Shown here: positions 30,007 through 39,114 of the stretch, in pieces
How positions within the stretch are numbered: the stretch's first letter is position 1
Layout of the letters: each line of letters opens with the position of its first letter
From: a bacterium
GTDB taxonomy: Bacteria; Myxococcota_A; Bradymonadia; UBA7976; UBA1532
Assembly (NCBI GenBank): GCA_030427205.1
Contig: JAUHXC010000017.1
Location: 62,001 to 126,000 of the forward strand
DNA: 64,000 nt
Reading direction: 5' to 3'
Made by a program: the position numbers and the translations under genes
Notes under the pieces: generated by a model
What the model was told of the DNA's origin: nothing
Seen by the model: only the letters and a program-made list of their open reading frames with translations
The model's database searches: none

Positions 30007-30984
30007 TCACCGAGCGACCGCCGCATCACCCAGCGACTCTGCCATCACCCGCGCGCCCAGCAGCCCCGGATCGGGGTGGTTGACCAACCGGATGGGCACC
30101 GTCTTCGTCCACGTCGAGTAGCGCCCCTTGGTATCGAACGACCGCCGGATGCCCGCCCGGATCAGCGGCGCGATGCGCGGCGGGATGCCCCCGGTGAGGT
30201 AGACCACCCCCGCGTTGCACTTCAGCGCCAGGCTCGCCGCCTCGTCGCCGAGCACGCCGATGAAGATGTCGACCGTCGCGCAGCAGTCGGGATCGCCGCC
30301 GGCCAGCGCCTCGCGGGTGATCACCGCCGCCGGGTCCTCGGCGGCCATCGCCGGCAGCCGCGGGCGGTCGCCGCGCAGATGATCGTAGACCGTCACCAGC
30401 CCCGGGCCGCTGACCACCCGCTCGACGCTGACGTGGCTCGGGAAGCGCGTCATCAGATGGCGCAGCAGCGCGATCTCCCGGGCATCCCGCGGCGCGAAGC
30501 GGGTATGGGCCCCCTCGCCGGGCACCGCGATCCAGCCCGCGGGCCCGCGCACCAGGAACGCCTCGCCCAGCCCGGTGCCCGGACCGATGACCACCCGCGG
30601 CGCGTCGTCTTCGACCCGCGACTCGTCGCCGCCGATGGTCTCGTACTCGTCGGCGCGCAGCCGCGGCATCGCCAGGGCCTGGGCGTGGAAGTCGTTGATC
30701 AGCCGGCAGCGGGCGCCGATGGCGGCGCTCATCTCGGCCTCGTCGGTGCGCCAGCCGAGGTTGGTCATCTCCACCGCGCCCCGCCGGACCGGCCCGGCGA
30801 TGCCGATGCACGCCGCCTGGGGCCGCCCGTGGCGGTCGGCGTGCGCGGCCACGAACGCGCGGGCGATCTGCGCCAGCCCGTCGTGCCCGGCGTTGTGCAC
30901 CTTCTCGACGACCACCGCATCGGGCCCGTCGTACAGCGCCAGCCGGGTATTGGTGCCGCCGACGTCTCCCACCAGAATGCGCAT
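30007..30984 (-). CDS. glk: Glucokinase
   Basis: A 325-residue ATP-dependent glucokinase of the Glk (E. coli) family. It shows the phosphate-binding loop GDVGGTNTRLALYDG near the N-terminus, the catalytic Asp in LINDFHAQA, the sugar contact VIGPGTGLGEAF and the family stretch VPGEGAHTRFAP. GGGAGG lies 7 bp before the ATG at 30984, so a longer in-frame start (20 extra residues) is rejected. It phosphorylates glucose for glycolysis in the cytoplasm. It lies about 60 bp downstream of a secreted-protein gene on the same strand and may share its transcript. Confidence 0.92.
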   Translation of the reverse strand: MRILVGDVGGTNTRLALYDGPDAVVVEKVHNAGHDGLAQIARAFVAAHADRHGRPQAACIGIAGPVRRGAVEMTNLGWRTDEAEMSAAIGARCRLINDFHAQALAMPRLRADEYETIGGDESRVEDDAPRVVIGPGTGLGEAFLVRGPAGWIAVPGEGAHTRFAPRDAREIALLRHLMTRFPSHVSVERVVSGPGLVTVYDHLRGDRPRLPAMAAEDPAAVITREALAGGDPDCCATVDIFIGVLGDEAASLALKCNAGVVYLTGGIPPRIAPLIRAGIRRSFDTKGRYSTWTKTVPIRLVNHPDPGLLGARVMAESLGDAAVAR

Positions 30985-31044
30985 CGCGCCGCCTCCCTGC
31001 GTTGCTTCGGGCCGCACCATGCCGCAGGTGACGGCCGAATGCAC

Positions 31045-32037
31045 CTAGCCCCGCGGGCCGTCGATGCGCACCGCGGGGCCGGTCCAGCCGCAGATGCGGG
31101 CCTCGGGCGGCAGCTTCACCGGCTCGCCGTCGAAGCGGCCGAGCGCGGCCCACGAGGCGTACGCCGCGCCGCTCGGCGAGATGGACAGGCCCTCGACGCT
31201 CTGCCCGCCGGTGAGTGGTGTGGGCGAGCGCTTGGGCGGGGTCGACAGGTCGAAGAAGGTCTTCGAGCGTGGATCGTAGAGCTGCTCGTCCTGGTGGTAG
31301 AAGTCGCCGCGGTCGTTGGCCACGATCACCCGCCAGAACGGCGTGCCGGGCAGCGCGCGGGCCACGCCGCAGTCTTCGGGGGCCGCCTGACAGCGCTCGG
31401 CGGGCACTTCGACCTTCGGCAGCGCCGGCCCCGCCTTCACCGCTTTGGTCAGCGGCCGCGCGGCGCCGCGCTTCACGATCGTCGCCAGCCACCGGGCGTC
31501 GAGCAGCGTCAGCTTCGCGACGGCGTCCCGCCGGGCGGCGTACTCGGGCAGCAGCGTCGGCTTCGGCTTGTCGAGGGTCTGCTCGTCGTAGCAGTACCAC
31601 GCCGCGTCGCCCTCGCAGCCGATCTCCGGTTCGACCGCCGGCTTCGCGCCCATGCGCACGGCCACGCCCACCCGCAGCTCGACCCGATCGTGCCCGCCGA
31701 TACGCCCCGCCTCGCCGTAGTCGACGATCACCTCCTCCAGCTCGGCGGGGATCCCGCGGACCACCGGCCGGCTCTCGCCGGTCTGCAGGTCGACGAAGTG
31801 CAGCGTATCGGGCGCCTCACCCGGCCCGTCTTCGAGCACCCACACGCCGTTGGCCCGCGGGTCGGTGCTGCACCAGCCCAGCGTGCCCTTCGGCGCGGGC
31901 AGGGCCTTGGGCGGCGCGCCGTCGGTCGTGACGCGGAACAGGCCGTCGGCGGTCCGGGCGATGGCGACGTCGGCCGGTGTCGCGGCGTGGGCCGAGGCGA
32001 ACAGCAGGCACGACGCGATGATGGGTGACCAGCGCAT
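31045..32037 (-). CDS. Secreted protein of unknown function
   Basis: A 330-residue protein with a clear signal peptide (MRWSPIIASCLLFASAHA). The start is fixed by a GGAGGAGG ribosome-binding site. Short repeats resembling propeller blades (DGLFRVTTDG, NGVWVLEDGPG, LHFVDLQTGESRPV, ALGRFDGEPVKL) suggest a beta-propeller or a periplasmic sensor domain. Six or more Cys residues imply disulfides (IGCEGDAAWYCYDE, ERCQAAPEDCG). No catalytic motif was recognised. It precedes glk on the same strand. Confidence 0.65.
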   Translation of the reverse strand: MRWSPIIASCLLFASAHAATPADVAIARTADGLFRVTTDGAPPKALPAPKGTLGWCSTDPRANGVWVLEDGPGEAPDTLHFVDLQTGESRPVVRGIPAELEEVIVDYGEAGRIGGHDRVELRVGVAVRMGAKPAVEPEIGCEGDAAWYCYDEQTLDKPKPTLLPEYAARRDAVAKLTLLDARWLATIVKRGAARPLTKAVKAGPALPKVEVPAERCQAAPEDCGVARALPGTPFWRVIVANDRGDFYHQDEQLYDPRSKTFFDLSTPPKRSPTPLTGGQSVEGLSISPSGAAYASWAALGRFDGEPVKLPPEARICGWTGPAVRIDGPRG

Positions 32038-32168
32038 GGATCCTCCTCCGGCGAGCGAGGCCACCAGCGTGGATCGCGCCCCCGACGACCGCAAGCCCGT
32101 CGGTGCCGACGCGGCCATCAGCCATCAGCCGCCTGGGCAATCGCCGCGACACTTGCTGTAATGGCCCG

Positions 32169-32606
32169 GTGAACGCCGACCGCATCATCGCCGACGTCAG
32201 CTTGTGGCACGCCGCGCTCGACGGCCGCCTCGGATCGCGGCAGGCGATCTTCACCCGCTTGCGTCAGCAGAAGCGCCTGATCGCGCCCGCGGCGGTCTTC
32301 GGCCGGCTGCTCGGGCTCGTCGAGCGCGAGGGGCAGGCGGAGACGGTGCGGGTCTGGGCGGTGGAGACCCCGACGCTGGTCGAGGGCGTCGGCGCGTGGC
32401 TGGCGGCGGGTGATCTGGGCGGGCATCTGCGGGGGCACGGCGTCGAGTTGGATCCGTTCGGTCAGCTGGTCGCCGCGGTGGCGGTCCGTGAGGCGCTGCC
32501 GGTCTGGAGCCTCGATCCGGCGTGGCAGGCGGTGGTGAAGCATCTCCCGATCCGTCGATTCGACCCGGGCGAGCCCGACGGGTCGCCCTTCGTGCACGGG
32601 CGCTGA
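32169..32606 (+). CDS. PIN-like domain protein
   Basis: A 145-residue protein that looks like a divergent PIN nuclease fold: an N-terminal Asp in IIADVSLW, a central acidic cluster, and a C-terminal DPFGQLVAAVAVREAL followed by VWSLDPAWQAV, which fits the PIN pattern D-x2-hAA-A-x3-hxhhT/S-x-D. PIN proteins cleave RNA, often as VapC toxins, but no antitoxin gene is adjacent, so this may be an orphan. The GTG start at 32169 lacks a strong ribosome-binding site. It borders the 85-bp repeat array and the split nuclease gene, an accessory-looking neighbourhood. Confidence 0.5.
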   Translation: MNADRIIADVSLWHAALDGRLGSRQAIFTRLRQQKRLIAPAAVFGRLLGLVEREGQAETVRVWAVETPTLVEGVGAWLAAGDLGGHLRGHGVELDPFGQLVAAVAVREALPVWSLDPAWQAVVKHLPIRRFDPGEPDGSPFVHGR

Positions 32607-32643
32607 TCGGGCGTCGGCTCTCGGGCTTCGGCGATCACCACGC

Positions 32644-33334
32644 GAGCGACCCCCGCCGGCATCTCGCCTGTCGGGAAACAGCTCGCGAGGGACCGGCGAG
32701 CGATCTGGATCGGTGGAGATCGCCTCGGGAGCGACCCCCGGCAGTATCTCGCCTGTCGAGAAACAGCTCGCGAGGGGCCGGCGGGCGATCTGGATCGGTC
32801 GAGATCGCCTCGGGAGCGACCCCCGGCAGTATCTCGCTTGGCGAGAAACAGCTCGCGAGGGACCGGCGAGCGATCTGGATCGGTGGAGATCGCCTCGGGA
32901 GCGACCCCCGGCAGTATCTCGCTTGTCGAGAAACAGCTCGCGAGGGACCGGCGAGCGATCTGGATCGGTGGAGATCGCCTCGGGAGCGACCCCCGGCAGT
33001 ATCTCGCTTGTCGAGAAACAGCTCGCGAGGGACCGGCGAGCGATCTGGATCGGTGGAGATCGCCTCGGGAGCGACCCCCGGCAGTATCTCGCCCGTCGGG
33101 AAACAGCTCGCGAGGGACGGGCGAGCGATCTCGACTTCCCGAGACCGCCTCGGGAGCGACCCCCGGCAGTATCTCGCCCGTCGGGAAACAGCTCGCGAGG
33201 GACGGGCGAGCGATCTCGACTTCCCGAGACCGCCTCGGGAGCGACCCCCGGCAGTATCTCGCTTGTCGAGAAACAGCTCGCGAGGGACCGGCGAGCGATC
33301 TCGACTTCCCGAGACCGCCTCGGGAGCAACTCTG
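32644..33334. repeat. Array of about eight 85-bp tandem repeats
   Basis: The anchor word GATCT recurs at 32702, 32787, 32872, 32957, 33042, 33127, 33212 and 33297, exactly 85 bp apart, with units 85-99 percent alike. Each unit carries the palindrome CTCGCGAG and a TCTCG/CGAGA hairpin. The three last units also hold the hairpin TCCCGAG-accgc-CTCGGGA. Because 85 is not a multiple of three, every strand stays open in shifting frames, so the long reading frames here are artefacts. There are no spacers, so this is not CRISPR. No gene is seen from 32607 to 33669. Confidence 0.9.
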
Positions 33335-33345
33335 GTGGTTTCGAG

Positions 33346-33520
33346 ATCAAGGCGGGGGTCGCCTCGGAGGCGATCTGCATCAAATCGGCTCCGCGACCGG
33401 CCCTCGCGAGCAGATGTCGCCGGTGGCCGATCCTGGCGGGGGTCGCGCCGGAGGCAATTGGCGCGAAGTCGGCGGCGCGGTGTCCCCGCGCGGATGGCCT
33501 ATCCCGCAACGCTCGCCGCG
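33346..33520. repeat. Two decayed inverted copies of the 85-bp unit
   Basis: GCGGGGGTC occurs at 33352 and 33436, 84 bp apart. The surrounding sequence (for example CTCGCGAGCAGATG and GAGGCGATCTGC) matches the reverse complement of the 85-bp unit with many changes. The array therefore turns over at about 33340 and the inverted copies are older. Confidence 0.6.
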
Positions 33521-33669
33521 GAGGCGGCGCGGCCGACCCCGCGCCGAGCATCTCCCGTATGAGCGGGAGGCCTCCGCATCCGACATCGCCCCGAGCGCGC
33601 GTTGCTGTCGCGAACGCCCTGCCAGAAACCGGCGCGCCGGACACTCGCGGCCGGTCGTCCCCTATTCCC

Positions 33670-34898
33670 ATGGTGAGCCATACCCACGACGCCGTCTTCA
33701 AGCGCATCTTCGGTCGGCCCGAGCTGGCGGCCGACCTGATGCGCCGCCGCCTGCCGCCCGAGCTGATCGCGGCGCTCGACCTCGATCGCTGCGAGCCGGT
33801 CACCGCCGAGTATCTCGATCGCAAGCTGCGCAACCGACGGGCCGATCTGGATGCCCTCGTCGAAATTGCCAATACGGCTGCGACGGCCGATCTCGCCGAT
33901 GCCGGCGTTGCTCGCTGGCGCGAGCGGGCTACGCCCCGTGGGGCTCGCGGGCTTGCCCGTCCTCGACGTGCCCCTGGCACGCCTTCGTCGTCGCGCCGGG
34001 CTACGCCCGAGCCTACGCCCCGTGGGGCTCGCGGGCTTGGCTCCCTCGACGACCTCGGCTCGCCGCCCCCGTATCGTCACTTCCGCCGCGGACATCGGTC
34101 TTCCGCGTGCCGCTCGTCGACCGCGAGGGCGAGGCCTTCGTCTTCATCCTCGTCGAGCATCAGTCGACGCCTGATCCGCTCATGGCCGTCCGGGTGTTGA
34201 TCTACGCCGTCGGGACGTCGAGCCGCTTCATCGAGCGCCACCGGGCGAAGACGGGCCGCGCGCCGCGGCGGCTGCCGGCGGCGATCCCGCTGGTGGTGCA
34301 TCAGGGCCGCCGGCCGTGGTCGGGCCCCCGCTCGCTGGCCGAGGCCTTCGACCTGTCGCCGGCGCTGCAGGCGGTGCTCGGCGAACACCTGCCGCGGCTG
34401 ACGCTGCTCATCGACGATCTGGCCGTGCCTGACGGCGAGCGCGGCGGGCGCACACAGCGGGCGCTGACGGCGGCGGCCCTGCTGGCGATGCGCGCCGCCC
34501 GAACACCCGCGACAGAAGGGCTCGCCGAGCGACCTGCGGCGCTGATCTCGGCGTCGCTCGACGAGCCGGGGCGAGCGGAGGTGGTCGCGACGGTTGTCGA
34601 GTATTTGTACACTCAGGTCGATCAATTCTCGCCGTCGCGGTTGCTCGAGACGATCGACGCGACCGACGCAGAGACCAAGGAGGTGCTGATGACCGTCGCC
34701 GATCGCTTGCGCGCCGAGGGCCGAGTCGAGGGGCGGGCCGACGCGATCCTGGAGCTCATCCGGCAGCGCCTCGGCGAGCCGAGCGCGTCGCTGGCCGCCC
34801 GGGTCGTCGCCGACGCGGGCGAGGGCACGGGCCCCTGGTTCGAGCGGATCCTCGCCGCGTCCGATCTCGCCGATCTCGAAGCCCGCCTCCCGGACTGA
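33670..34898 (+). pseudogene. Rpn/YhgA-type PD-(D/E)XK nuclease gene, split by an insertion
   Basis: This is a recombination-promoting nuclease (transposase_31-like) gene. The N-terminal part reads in one frame: HTHDAVFKRIFGRPELAADL, then LDRKLRNRRADL up to 33850. The rest reads in another frame from 34098: VFRVPLVDREGEAFVFILVE, then HQSTPDPLMAVRVL, LIYAVGTSSRF and a typical C-terminal helical region ending in RLPD. Removing 33851-34098 (248 bp) joins the halves as RRADL-VFRVPLVDREG, restoring the family pattern including the catalytic D and the E-x-Q. The break falls between these catalytic residues, so the product should be inactive. Rpn proteins are DNA endonucleases spread by transfer. 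Confidence 0.8.
33851..34095. mobile_element. 245-bp MITE-like insertion with imperfect terminal inverted repeats
   Basis: The insert that splits the Rpn gene has ends that match in inverted orientation at about 24 of 34 positions (left end 33851 onward ATGCCCTCGTCGAAATTGCC; right end, reverse strand from 34095, ATGTCCGCGGCGGAAGTGAC). Three flanking bases (TGG on the left, CGG on the right) may be a small target duplication. Inside are two direct 27-bp copies (33929-33955 and 34013-34039) centred on the palindrome GCCCCGTGGGGC. No transposase gene is present, so movement would need one in trans. Confidence 0.6.
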
Positions 34899-34929
34899 CG
34901 GCCCCGTCGCGTCCGGCGCGACGCTCGGG

Positions 34930-34935
34930 TAGACT
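34930..34935 (+). promoter_or_regulatory. -10-like TAGACT upstream of aldehyde dehydrogenase gene
   Basis: TAGACT lies 38 bp before the GTG start in GC-rich DNA. It matches the hexamer theme seen before several other genes in the window. No -35 is evident. Confidence 0.35.
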
Positions 34936-34973
34936 GCCGCGTCGAATAGCCCGCCCGAGCGCATGGAGGCCCC

Positions 34974-36662
34974 GTGGACACCGCGAAGATCGATCAGAAG
35001 CTCATCGAGCTGCACCAGTCGAAGGCCCATTGGGCCGGCATGCCGCTCGAGCGGCGCATCGACTATCTGCGCGGCGTGCTCAAGGGCGTCGGCGCCGCGG
35101 GCGCGCGCATGGCGCTGGCCGGGGTCGAGGCCAAGGGCATCGATCCGAACTCGGCGCAGGTCGGCGAGGAGTTCTTCGGCGGGCCGGTGGTGACCGCGCG
35201 CACCGTGCGGTTGTTGCTCAATACGCTGGAGGATATTCAGAAGCACGGCACGCCGCGGCTGCCCAAGAAGGCGGTGCGCACCCGGCCCGACGGGCAGGTG
35301 GCGGTGAAGGTCTTCCCGACCGATGCCTTCGACGCGGTGCTGTTCTCCGGCTTCTCCGCTGAGGTCTGGCAGCAGAGCGGGGTGACCGCGGACAACCTCT
35401 CGGAGCACATGGCCGAGTTCTATCGCCGCGAGAAGCCGCCCGAGGGCCACGTCGCGCTGGTGCTCGCGGCGGGCAACGTGGCGTCGATCGGTCCGCTGGA
35501 CATGGTCTACAAGCTCTTCGTCGAGGGGCAGGTGGTCCTGTGCAAGTTCAACCCGGTCAACGACTATACCGGGCCGTTCATCGAAGAGATGTTCGCCGAG
35601 CTCATCCGCGATGGCTTCGTGCGCACCGAGTACGGCGGGGCCGACGTGGGGGACTACCTCTGCCAGCACCCGCAGGTGGACGAGATCCACATCACCGGCA
35701 GCGATCGGACCCACGACATCATCGTCTTCGGGCCGGGTGAGGCGGGCGCGAAGCGCAAGGCGGAGAATACGCCGCGCACCGACAAGCGCATCACCAGCGA
35801 GCTGGGCAACGTCAGCCCGATCATCGTGATGCCGGGGCATTGGACGGAGAGCGAGCTGCGCTTCCAGGCGGAGAACGTGGCGACGCAGCTGGCCAATAAC
35901 GCCGGCTTCAACTGCAACGCGGCGCGGGTGATCATCCTGCACGAGGGCTGGACCCAGAAGCGGGCCTTCCTCGACATGCTGCGGGCGGTCTTCGCGGCGC
36001 TGCCCCAGCGCAAGGCCTACTACCCGGGGGCCGACCGCAAGTACGCGAAGTTCGTGCAGGATCATCCCCAGGCGCAGCCGGTGGGGCCGCGCAGCGAGGG
36101 GGTGCTGCCGTGGACGATCATCCCCGACGTGCCGGCCTCCGAGGAGAACGCGACGGCGTTCAAGGAAGAGGCGTGGTGCAGCATCGTGGCCCAGACGGCG
36201 CTGCCCGGCGCCGACGCGGGGGAGTATCTGCGAAACGCCGTGCGCTTCTGCAACGAGACGGTGTGGGGCACGCTCAACGCGTGCATCATCATCCACCCCA
36301 AGGTGCGCAAGGCCATCGGTGAGGCGGCGCTCGAGCGGGCGATCGGCGATCTGAAGTACGGCAGCGTCGCCGTCAACCACTGGCCGGGGCTGTGCTACGG
36401 CTTCGGCAGCACGACCTGGGGCGCGTATCCGGGGCATACGCTCGACGACATCCAGAGCGGCATCGGCGTCGTGCACAATACCTATCTCTTCGACAAGCCC
36501 GAGAAGACGGTGCTGCAGGGGCCGTTCACGGTCTTCCCCAAGCCGCCGTGGTTCGTGACCCACAAGCGCAGCGACAAGGTGGCGCGCAAGATGCTCGAGT
36601 TCGAGGTGGAGCACGCGATCGGCGCCCTGCCGGGTATCGTCTTCAACGCCGTGCGCGGCTGA
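34974..36662 (+). CDS. Aldehyde dehydrogenase family protein
   Basis: A 562-residue NAD(P)-dependent dehydrogenase-fold protein, longer than the usual 480-500. Motifs include the nucleotide-binding stretch ALVLAAGNVASIGPLDMVY, DEIHITGSDRTHDI, the Glu of SELGNVSP and a catalytic Cys314 in NNAGFNCNAARV. The Cys context differs from the common GQxC form, so this is a divergent branch, perhaps a fatty-aldehyde or acyl-reductase type. The GTG start at 34974 follows GGAGG. It stands alone, convergent with the GDSL lipoprotein gene. Substrate not predictable. Confidence 0.8.
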   Translation: MDTAKIDQKLIELHQSKAHWAGMPLERRIDYLRGVLKGVGAAGARMALAGVEAKGIDPNSAQVGEEFFGGPVVTARTVRLLLNTLEDIQKHGTPRLPKKAVRTRPDGQVAVKVFPTDAFDAVLFSGFSAEVWQQSGVTADNLSEHMAEFYRREKPPEGHVALVLAAGNVASIGPLDMVYKLFVEGQVVLCKFNPVNDYTGPFIEEMFAELIRDGFVRTEYGGADVGDYLCQHPQVDEIHITGSDRTHDIIVFGPGEAGAKRKAENTPRTDKRITSELGNVSPIIVMPGHWTESELRFQAENVATQLANNAGFNCNAARVIILHEGWTQKRAFLDMLRAVFAALPQRKAYYPGADRKYAKFVQDHPQAQPVGPRSEGVLPWTIIPDVPASEENATAFKEEAWCSIVAQTALPGADAGEYLRNAVRFCNETVWGTLNACIIIHPKVRKAIGEAALERAIGDLKYGSVAVNHWPGLCYGFGSTTWGAYPGHTLDDIQSGIGVVHNTYLFDKPEKTVLQGPFTVFPKPPWFVTHKRSDKVARKMLEFEVEHAIGALPGIVFNAVRG

Positions 36663-36674
36663 GGGCCGCCGGTA

Positions 36675-38246
36675 CTACCTGAGGCAGTCGTCGATGGGCA
36701 CGCCGGCTTCGACGAAGGCGGCGGTGCTCTCGCGGTCGGCGGCGAGGACCGGCGCCAGATCGACGAGCGGCACGTCGAGCCCGAGGGCCTCGTTCATCAC
36801 GGCGATGACCAGGTTGGCGGTGTGCGCGCTGCCGGTGTCGGTGAAGTGCACCCCGTCGAGGCCGACGAGCCCGCCGAACATCTCGATGGTCAGGCGCTCG
36901 CCGTCGACGACCAGCGGCTCGTCGATGATGTCGAGCACCGCCTGCGCGGTGGGCACCCGATGCACGTTGTCGAAGCGGGCGGCGGCGGCGTAGAGCGCCT
37001 CGTTGGCGATGCGGGTGCGCTCGTCGACGATGGCGACCTCGGCGTCGAGTCGCGCGGCGGTCGCGTCCTGCTCTTCGGGCGGGGCGGCGGCGATCTCGAC
37101 CCCGCGCTGCAGGCGCCACTCGGGCATGACCGACGTCGGCGGGATGTCGCCGACGAAGACCTCGGCGCCCATCCCGGCCATGCGCTCGACGGCGGCGGTG
37201 ATGTCTTCGACGAGCAGCGCCCGCAAGGCCTCTTCTTCTGCCATGTCGTCGGGCGGCTCCTCGAGCAGCACGTCGTTGCCGTAGAAGTCGATCGCCAGCA
37301 GGATGTCGGGCGCGAGGGCCTCGGCCCGGTCGAGCGGGGACGTGGTCACCGGGTCGAAGATGGTCGCGTAGGGCTCGTAGACCAGGTGGCCGATGACCGT
37401 CGATCCGCCGCCCATCGGGCCGTAGAGCACGTCGGCGACGGTGGAGCCGGAGATCGCGAGGTGCGAGGGGATCAGCGTCGGGTCGACCCGCCCGCCGGCG
37501 GCGATGGGCAGGTTGTCTTCGTTGACGGCGGTCAGCTTGGGCACCAGCTGGCCCACCGAGCGGGTGACCCAGCCGGTGACGTCGGGGGTATCGCACAGCG
37601 GCGGCGCGTTGAGGTCGTCGAGGGTGATCGCCGGGAAGAGCCCGTCGGTGACCAGCGGCAAGCCGATGTGGGCGCCGAGCTGGCGGGCGACCCACGTCGG
37701 CGGTGAGCCCAGTGTGCCATGGGCGGTGATCGCGCCCGATTGGAAGCCCTGGCTGATGCTGGCCCCGACCGCGGCGATGCGCTGGATGCCGGCGACCCGC
37801 GGCGGGTCGTAGGTGAAGGCGTCGGGTACGGTCTGCTCGCCGCCGGGGGTCTGCACCACGAGCGGGACCGCGCCCGGCTCGGGGTGCCCCTGCACCATGA
37901 AGCGCAGGCCGTCGCCCTCGGGCGTGAGGTAGATGCCGGCGAGGCCGCCGAGCTCGACCCGCTGCACGTCTTCGGGGCCGTAGGCCTGCTCGGAGAGGTC
38001 GAGGCGGACCTCGAAGTAGCCGCTCATCGGGCCGCTCGCCGGGCTGAGGGTCGGGGCCGGGGCCTGCACGCCGGCGTCGCTGCCGGTCGCGGCGTCCGCC
38101 GGCCCGATGTCCATCGGCGGCGCGAGGGGAGGCAGCTCGCGCGGTTCGCAGCCGAGCGCCACGAAGGTCAGGGCGAGCAGCGCGGCGCCGGTGTAGCCGG
38201 GCCGACGGTGCGGGCGGAGGCTGTCGCGGGGGGCGTCGTATCGCAT
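36675..38246 (-). CDS. SGNH/GDSL hydrolase lipoprotein
   Basis: A 523-residue lipoprotein (lipobox VALGC, Cys33). An IPT/TIG-like beta domain (about 60-155, LSPASGPMSGYFEVRLDL) precedes a GDSL-type esterase domain. The catalytic Ser is in AAVGASISQGF, block III is the Asn of FYGNDVL, and block V is LDGVHFTDTG with the Asp and His of the triad. The role is probably hydrolysis of an ester outside the cell, such as a lipid or polysaccharide acetyl group. The start is set by the Met before a twin-Arg-containing basic leader. It is convergent with the aldehyde dehydrogenase gene. Confidence 0.85.
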   Translation of the reverse strand: MRYDAPRDSLRPHRRPGYTGAALLALTFVALGCEPRELPPLAPPMDIGPADAATGSDAGVQAPAPTLSPASGPMSGYFEVRLDLSEQAYGPEDVQRVELGGLAGIYLTPEGDGLRFMVQGHPEPGAVPLVVQTPGGEQTVPDAFTYDPPRVAGIQRIAAVGASISQGFQSGAITAHGTLGSPPTWVARQLGAHIGLPLVTDGLFPAITLDDLNAPPLCDTPDVTGWVTRSVGQLVPKLTAVNEDNLPIAAGGRVDPTLIPSHLAISGSTVADVLYGPMGGGSTVIGHLVYEPYATIFDPVTTSPLDRAEALAPDILLAIDFYGNDVLLEEPPDDMAEEEALRALLVEDITAAVERMAGMGAEVFVGDIPPTSVMPEWRLQRGVEIAAAPPEEQDATAARLDAEVAIVDERTRIANEALYAAAARFDNVHRVPTAQAVLDIIDEPLVVDGERLTIEMFGGLVGLDGVHFTDTGSAHTANLVIAVMNEALGLDVPLVDLAPVLAADRESTAAFVEAGVPIDDCLR

Positions 38247-38312
38247 GCCACCATCATCGACAGGGGGTGATGGTGACGCAACCACCGGAGGTATGCCGTG
38301 TGCGGCTGCGCT

Positions 38313-39071
38313 TCAGCTCGGCTGCCGGGTCGGCCGCAGCAGGATATCGTGGATCTGGCTGTGCGGCGGGCGGGTCAGCGCAAAAAGCACCGCGTCGGCC
38401 ACGTCGTGGGGCTGCAGGCAGGGGAAGCGGCCGTAGGCCTCTTCGACGATGTCGGGGCCGCCCATCACCTCGGCGAACTCGGTCTCGACCATGCCCGGCG
38501 AGATGGCGCAGACCCGGATCGCGCTGTCGGCCGCGCGCAGCTCGCGGCGCAGGGCCTCGGTCAGCCCCTTCACCGCATGCTTGGTGGCCGCGTAGAAGCC
38601 GCCGCTGTCGCCGGGCACCCGGTGGCCGGCCATCGACGAGATGTGGATGATCTGGCCGGCGTCGCCCCGGGCGCGCATGTCGCCGATGGCTTCGCGGGTG
38701 CAGATCGAGAGGGCGAGCACGTTGACCTCGAACATCTCGCGCCAGGCGGCGGTCTCGCCGTCGCACAAAGAGTCCATGCGGCCCAGGCCGGCGTTGTTGA
38801 TCATCACGTCGACCCCGCCCCACTCGGCGCGGATCCGGGCGAAGACGTCGAGCAGCGCGGCTTCGTCGCGGGCGTCGGCGGGCAGCGCCAGCGCTTCGCC
38901 GCCCCGCTCGCGGATGCGGGCGGCGAGGGCCTCGAGGCGCTCGGCGCGACGGGCGGTGAGGGCCACCTTGAGCCCGGCGTCGGCGAGCTGCTCGGCGACG
39001 GCTCGGCCGATGCCGGCCGAGGCGCCGGTCACCAGGGCCACCCGGCCCTTCCAACGGTCGATGCTCTGCAT
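38313..39071 (-). CDS. Short-chain dehydrogenase/reductase
   Basis: A 252-residue classical SDR. NAD(P) binding uses TGASAGIG (15-22); the ALTARRAERLE stretch with Arg residues after beta 2 favours NADPH. The NNAG motif is at about 91-94, and the catalytic Ser-Tyr-Lys are in HISSMAG, FYAATKHAVKG. The C-terminal FPCLQPHDVADAVLFAL and LLRPTRQ resemble the YdfG-like branch. It reduces a small carbonyl or oxidises an alcohol, substrate unknown. It lies downstream of the large 5'-nucleotidase-like gene on the other side of an intergenic gap of 43 bp and may be independent. Confidence 0.9.
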   Translation of the reverse strand: MQSIDRWKGRVALVTGASAGIGRAVAEQLADAGLKVALTARRAERLEALAARIRERGGEALALPADARDEAALLDVFARIRAEWGGVDVMINNAGLGRMDSLCDGETAAWREMFEVNVLALSICTREAIGDMRARGDAGQIIHISSMAGHRVPGDSGGFYAATKHAVKGLTEALRRELRAADSAIRVCAISPGMVETEFAEVMGGPDIVEEAYGRFPCLQPHDVADAVLFALTRPPHSQIHDILLRPTRQPS

Positions 39072-39114
39072 GGGTCTCCTCCTCCGGGCGCGGCGCTTGG
39101 GGCGCTGCGGGCGC

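Noticed and set aside
32644-33334. CRISPR array
   Set aside because: The whole 85-bp unit is repeated without unique spacers, and no cas genes are near.
32118-33980. A 620-residue protein on the minus strand across the repeat array
   Set aside because: The 85-bp period changes frame each unit, so open frames on both strands are by-products of composition; no start signal or domain fits.
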